Source of the DNA: an uncultured Phaeodactylibacter sp.
GTDB taxonomy: Bacteria > Bacteroidota > Bacteroidia > Chitinophagales > Saprospiraceae
DNA: 9,295 bases
NCBI GenBank assembly: GCA_913062745.1
Contig: CAJXXJ010000104.1
Coordinates: 1 to 9,295, forward strand
Direction: 5' to 3'
Shown: positions 6,508 to 9,295 of the stretch, in pieces
Position numbering within the stretch: position 1 is the first letter of the stretch
Layout: every line of letters begins with the position of its first letter
Position numbers and translations under genes: made by a program
Notes under the pieces: generated by a model
The model's database searches: none
What the model saw: only the letters and a program-made list of their open reading frames with translations
What the model was told of the DNA's origin: nothing

Positions 6508-7047
6508 ATGGAGCTGCGCGAAAAGCTAAGGTACGGGCTGTTCGGTGCTTTTTTGCTGTCGCTTATTGTACTGTACGCCTTTGAATTTGACTGGTTTGAG
6601 CGTACCATCAACTTTCCGGTGCTGGCGGGCCGTAGCCTGCTTGCCGGCCTGTTGGCTGGCCTGGCCTGGGGCCGCCCGTACGCCCGGGAGCAGTTTGGGC
6701 TGACGGAAAAAATCCAGATTTACGTGTACTTTTGCGTCATGTGTATGGTATTTTCGCCCCTGGCAGCGAGCCTGAGCAACCGGCTCATCAGCTTTGCCGA
6801 GGTGCGCAAAGTGACCGTGGATTATGTCAGTCAGGAGGCCCGCTACGTAAGCCGGGTAGGGATGCTGAAGGGGGAGGCTGCCAAGCCTACTGGCTACTAT
6901 CTAAGCTTTTACTACAAACAAAAAATACGCACGATTGACAATCCTAACCCTTTTCCACTGGACCTGGACCGGGGCGACGAAACGCAACTCCGCATGCAGC
7001 GGGGGCTCTGGGGGTTTGATGTTGTGCAAAGACCAGCCGTGCCATGA
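6508..7047 (+). CDS. Unrecognised small membrane protein between exporter and murB
   Basis: I do not recognise the family of this 179-residue protein. Three hydrophobic segments are visible at about 9-25, 37-55 and 69-88, followed by a soluble C-terminal half of about 90 residues with mixed charge (VRKVTVDYVSQEARYVSRVG and after). Topology would leave the tail on one side of the inner membrane. No cysteine pair, lipobox or catalytic motif stands out. It begins 2 nt after the exporter stop codon, and its stop overlaps the murB start in ATGA, so translational coupling on both sides is likely. Codon use looks like that of its neighbours. The position suggests a partner of the exporter or a small envelope protein, but that is guilt by association only. 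Confidence 0.8.
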   Translation: MELREKLRYGLFGAFLLSLIVLYAFEFDWFERTINFPVLAGRSLLAGLLAGLAWGRPYAREQFGLTEKIQIYVYFCVMCMVFSPLAASLSNRLISFAEVRKVTVDYVSQEARYVSRVGMLKGEAAKPTGYYLSFYYKQKIRTIDNPNPFPLDLDRGDETQLRMQRGLWGFDVVQRPAVP

Positions 7048-8057
7048 GCATACAGCGCGACGTTTCGCTTAAGCCGTACAATACTTTTGGAATAGAAGCT
7101 ACTGCCCGCTACTTTGCAGAGATTCACAGCACTACCGAATTGCAGGAAGTGCTGGAAAGCTGGGAGGGCCCGACGCCCTTTGTGCTGGGTGGGGGCAGTA
7201 ATCTGCTACTTACCGGCACGGTGGATACGCTCGTGCTGCTCAACCGTATTACCGGCAAAGACGTCATCAGTGAGCGTAAGGGGCAGGCCATCGTGCGCAG
7301 TGGGGCAGGAGAGGAGTGGCACGAGTTCGTACGCTGGTGTATCCGGCACGGGCTGGGCGGCATCGAGAACTTATCGCTGATCCCCGGCACTGTAGGCGCC
7401 GCCCCCATACAAAACATCGGTGCCTACGGCGTGGAGCTCTCTGATGTCTTCCGCCGCCTGGAAGCAGTAGAGCTACAGACCGGCAAGCTGCACGAATTCC
7501 GCTCTGCCGACTGCCGGTTTGGCTACCGGGACAGTGTATTCAAAAGCGCCTTCAAGGGCAAGTACTGCATCACCGCCGTGGAGCTTAAGCTGACTACCGA
7601 AGCCCACCGGCTCAATACTTCCTACGGCGCTATTCAGCAGACGCTGGAGGCGCACCACATCGCAGCACCAACGATCGAGAACCTGAGCGATGCCGTTATT
7701 GCAATACGTCAGAGCAAGCTGCCGGACCCAAAAGAAATTGGCAACAGCGGCAGTTTCTTCAAAAATCCGGTAGTGAGCCGGACGAAGTATGAGCAGTTGC
7801 AGGCAGCGTATCCGGAAATTCCGGGTTATCCGCAGGGGGCGGATGAGGTGAAGGTGCCCGCCGGCTGGCTGATAGACCGGGCCGGCTGGAAAGGAAAGCG
7901 GGTGGGCAATACCGGCAGTTACGAAAAACAGGCCCTGGTGCTGGTCAACCACGGTGGGGCGACCGGCAGAGAGATCTGGGCCCTGGCCGAACAGATTATG
8001 GCGGATGTAGAGCGCAGGTACGGCATCCGCCTGGAGCCGGAGGTAAATGTCCTTTAG
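7044..8057 (+). CDS. murB: UDP-N-acetylenolpyruvoylglucosamine reductase (MurB)
   Basis: MurB is a cytoplasmic FAD enzyme that uses NADPH to reduce the enolpyruvyl group of UDP-GlcNAc-enolpyruvate, giving UDP-MurNAc, the second committed step of peptidoglycan synthesis. The 337 residues match the E. coli-type (type I) length. Landmarks: NTFGIEATARYF (13-24), FAD-binding VLGGGSNLLL (47-56), IENLSLIPGTVGAAPIQNIGA (107-127), FGYRDS (159-164) with Y161 and R162, GSFFKNP (236-242) with S237 as the proton donor (S229 in E. coli), and C-terminal EPEV with E333 (E325). All expected active-site residues are present. The start overlaps the preceding stop by 4 nt, so the gene is translationally coupled to the membrane protein before it. 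Confidence 0.97.
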   Translation: MSIQRDVSLKPYNTFGIEATARYFAEIHSTTELQEVLESWEGPTPFVLGGGSNLLLTGTVDTLVLLNRITGKDVISERKGQAIVRSGAGEEWHEFVRWCIRHGLGGIENLSLIPGTVGAAPIQNIGAYGVELSDVFRRLEAVELQTGKLHEFRSADCRFGYRDSVFKSAFKGKYCITAVELKLTTEAHRLNTSYGAIQQTLEAHHIAAPTIENLSDAVIAIRQSKLPDPKEIGNSGSFFKNPVVSRTKYEQLQAAYPEIPGYPQGADEVKVPAGWLIDRAGWKGKRVGNTGSYEKQALVLVNHGGATGREIWALAEQIMADVERRYGIRLEPEVNVL

Positions 8058-8106
8058 GGCGGCCCGTTTCCCGCGAACCTTAAAGGGCTGATGCCGTTGT
8101 GAAGGC

Positions 8107-9295
8107 ATGAAGCCAAAAGTAGCGATTGCCGGGGCCACCGGCTTTATCGGGCGCTGGTTTATACAGCGGTACAAACACCAATACGATATCATTGCGCTAA
8201 GCCGCCGCCGCATGCAGGACGACCCCGCCTACGCCGGGGTGGAATGGCGGCAGGTAGAGCTTTATTCCCTCTCCAGCACAGAAAATGCCCTGCGCGGCGC
8301 TGACTATGCTATTTATCTGGTCCACTCCATGCAGCCTTCCACGCGCCTCAATCAGGGCTCCTTTGACGATACGGATGTTTTGCTGGCGGATAATTTTCGG
8401 CGGGCCGCTGAGCTCAATGAGCTGAAGCAGATTATTTTCCTGGGCGGAATACTGCCGGAGCAGGATTATTCTTTTTCCCGCCATCTGCGCAGCCGCTACG
8501 AGGTAGAGCAAACTCTGAGTGCGGGGCCCGTGCCGCTGACTGCCCTGCGCGCCGGCGTGATTGTCGGGCCGGGGGGGTCTTCTTTTCGCATCATAGAGAA
8601 GCTGGTACGCCGCCTGCCGGCAATGCTGTGCCCGAAGTGGACGCTTTCCCGCTCGCAGCCGATTGGGCTGGAGGATACCCTGCGCATTTTGGAGCACTGC
8701 CTGGGGGCAGAGGAATACTACGATCAGCACTTCGATATTGGTGGCGCTGAGGTGATCAGTTATATTGACATGCTGCGGACTGTAGCCCGGCTGATAGGCA
8801 AAAAGCGCTTCATCCGCTCGGTGCCGGTCTTTTCATTAGGCCTGTCCAAACTGTGGGTGGCTACTTTCGCAGATTCAAGTACTACGCTGGTGTCTCCGCT
8901 CGTCGAGAGCCTGAGGCACGAGCTGTTGGTGACCCCAAATAAGCTGATGGCGCAGTTTCCGGATGTCAAGGGTTTTGAAGCTGCGGCCCGGCGTGCGATA
9001 CAGGAGGAGAACGAAGTGCCTAACCTGCCGGCTACCGAACCGCAACCTGCCACCGAGCGCAATACGGTGCGCAGCGTGCAGCGCCTGCCTAACCCCAGCA
9101 ACCGATCGGCCATTTGGGTAGCCCGCCGGTATCAGACCTGGCTGCCGCGCTTTTTCCGCTACCTGATCCGGGTCAAGCAGCGGGGCGAGACTTCCATTTT
9201 CAAAGTCGGGCCCTGGGAACTGCTGCAGTTGCGTTTTATTAAAGACCGCAGCGATGTGGACCGGCAGCTGTTTTACATCGTCGGCGGGCAGCTGG
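8107..9295 (+). CDS. Atypical SDR / DUF2867 (YbjT-like) protein, 3' end cut
   Basis: The frame is open from ATG at 8107 to the window edge, 396 residues, with the stop outside. The N-terminus is a Rossmann NAD(P)-binding fold with GATGFIG (9-15) after the first beta strand (VAIA). Further matches to atypical SDR proteins are IIFLGGILP (109-117), SRHLRSRYEVEQTL (124-137) and TALRAGVIVGPG (145-156). The classical YxxxK pair is absent: Y131 is followed by E-V-E. The C-terminal part, from about 330 on (IWVARRY, FKVGPWELLQLRF, FYIVGG), resembles the DUF2867 region fused to this fold in E. coli YbjT, whose function is poorly defined. It begins 49 nt after murB on the same strand with no terminator between, so it is probably part of the same transcript. 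Domain family is fairly sure; the substrate is unknown. Confidence 0.85.
   Translation, partial: MKPKVAIAGATGFIGRWFIQRYKHQYDIIALSRRRMQDDPAYAGVEWRQVELYSLSSTENALRGADYAIYLVHSMQPSTRLNQGSFDDTDVLLADNFRRAAELNELKQIIFLGGILPEQDYSFSRHLRSRYEVEQTLSAGPVPLTALRAGVIVGPGGSSFRIIEKLVRRLPAMLCPKWTLSRSQPIGLEDTLRILEHCLGAEEYYDQHFDIGGAEVISYIDMLRTVARLIGKKRFIRSVPVFSLGLSKLWVATFADSSTTLVSPLVESLRHELLVTPNKLMAQFPDVKGFEAAARRAIQEENEVPNLPATEPQPATERNTVRSVQRLPNPSNRSAIWVARRYQTWLPRFFRYLIRVKQRGETSIFKVGPWELLQLRFIKDRSDVDRQLFYIVGGQL

Noticed and set aside
7473..8213. Minus-strand open frame of 246 codons
   Set aside because: It is antisense to murB and the start of the SDR gene and resembles no family.
8197..8730. Minus-strand open frame of 177 codons
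   Set aside because: It is antisense to the SDR-fold gene, which has a clear Rossmann motif.

Overview
This is a chromosomal window from a Bacteroidota bacterium, probably the Saprospiria/Lewinella-like part of the phylum. The evidence is two PorG/DUF6089-type outer-membrane barrel proteins carrying an LQPLGTEGQG signature, promoters of the Bacteroidota form (TTG then about 20 nt then TAnnTTTG), no obvious Shine-Dalgarno sequences, and moderately GC-rich coding DNA with AT-rich leaders. The genus is inference. I see no mobile element, CRISPR array, rRNA, tRNA or phage gene.

Left half, all minus strand, read from right to left: two tandem paralogous outer-membrane barrel proteins (4301-3453 and 3332-2499); a 425-nt non-coding gap; a low-molecular-weight phosphatase / ArsC-like protein (2073-1639); then polyphosphate kinase 1 (1530 to the window edge, missing about its last quarter). 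ppk1 and the ArsC-like gene each have their own Bacteroidota-type promoter, so they look like adjacent single genes rather than one operon.

Right half, all plus strand: a 404-nt divergent intergenic region holds a nearly perfect 29-bp palindrome lying between candidate -33 and -7 elements. A tight run of four genes follows: an ABC half-transporter of the exporter type (4706-6505); a 179-residue unrecognised membrane protein starting 2 nt after it; murB overlapping that gene by 4 nt (ATGA); and, 49 nt on, an atypical SDR/DUF2867 (YbjT-like) protein that runs off the right edge. The spacing implies one transcript. An exporter and a peptidoglycan-precursor enzyme on one transcript suggest an envelope theme.

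Most of the content is ordinary core genome. The items that deserve a second look are the palindrome inside the exporter promoter, the tandem PorG-like pair beside it, the uncharacterised membrane protein coupled to murB, the ArsC-like protein without the second resolving cysteine of the thioredoxin-coupled class, and the SDR protein without the YxxxK pair. I did not find convincing evidence of a wholly new system.
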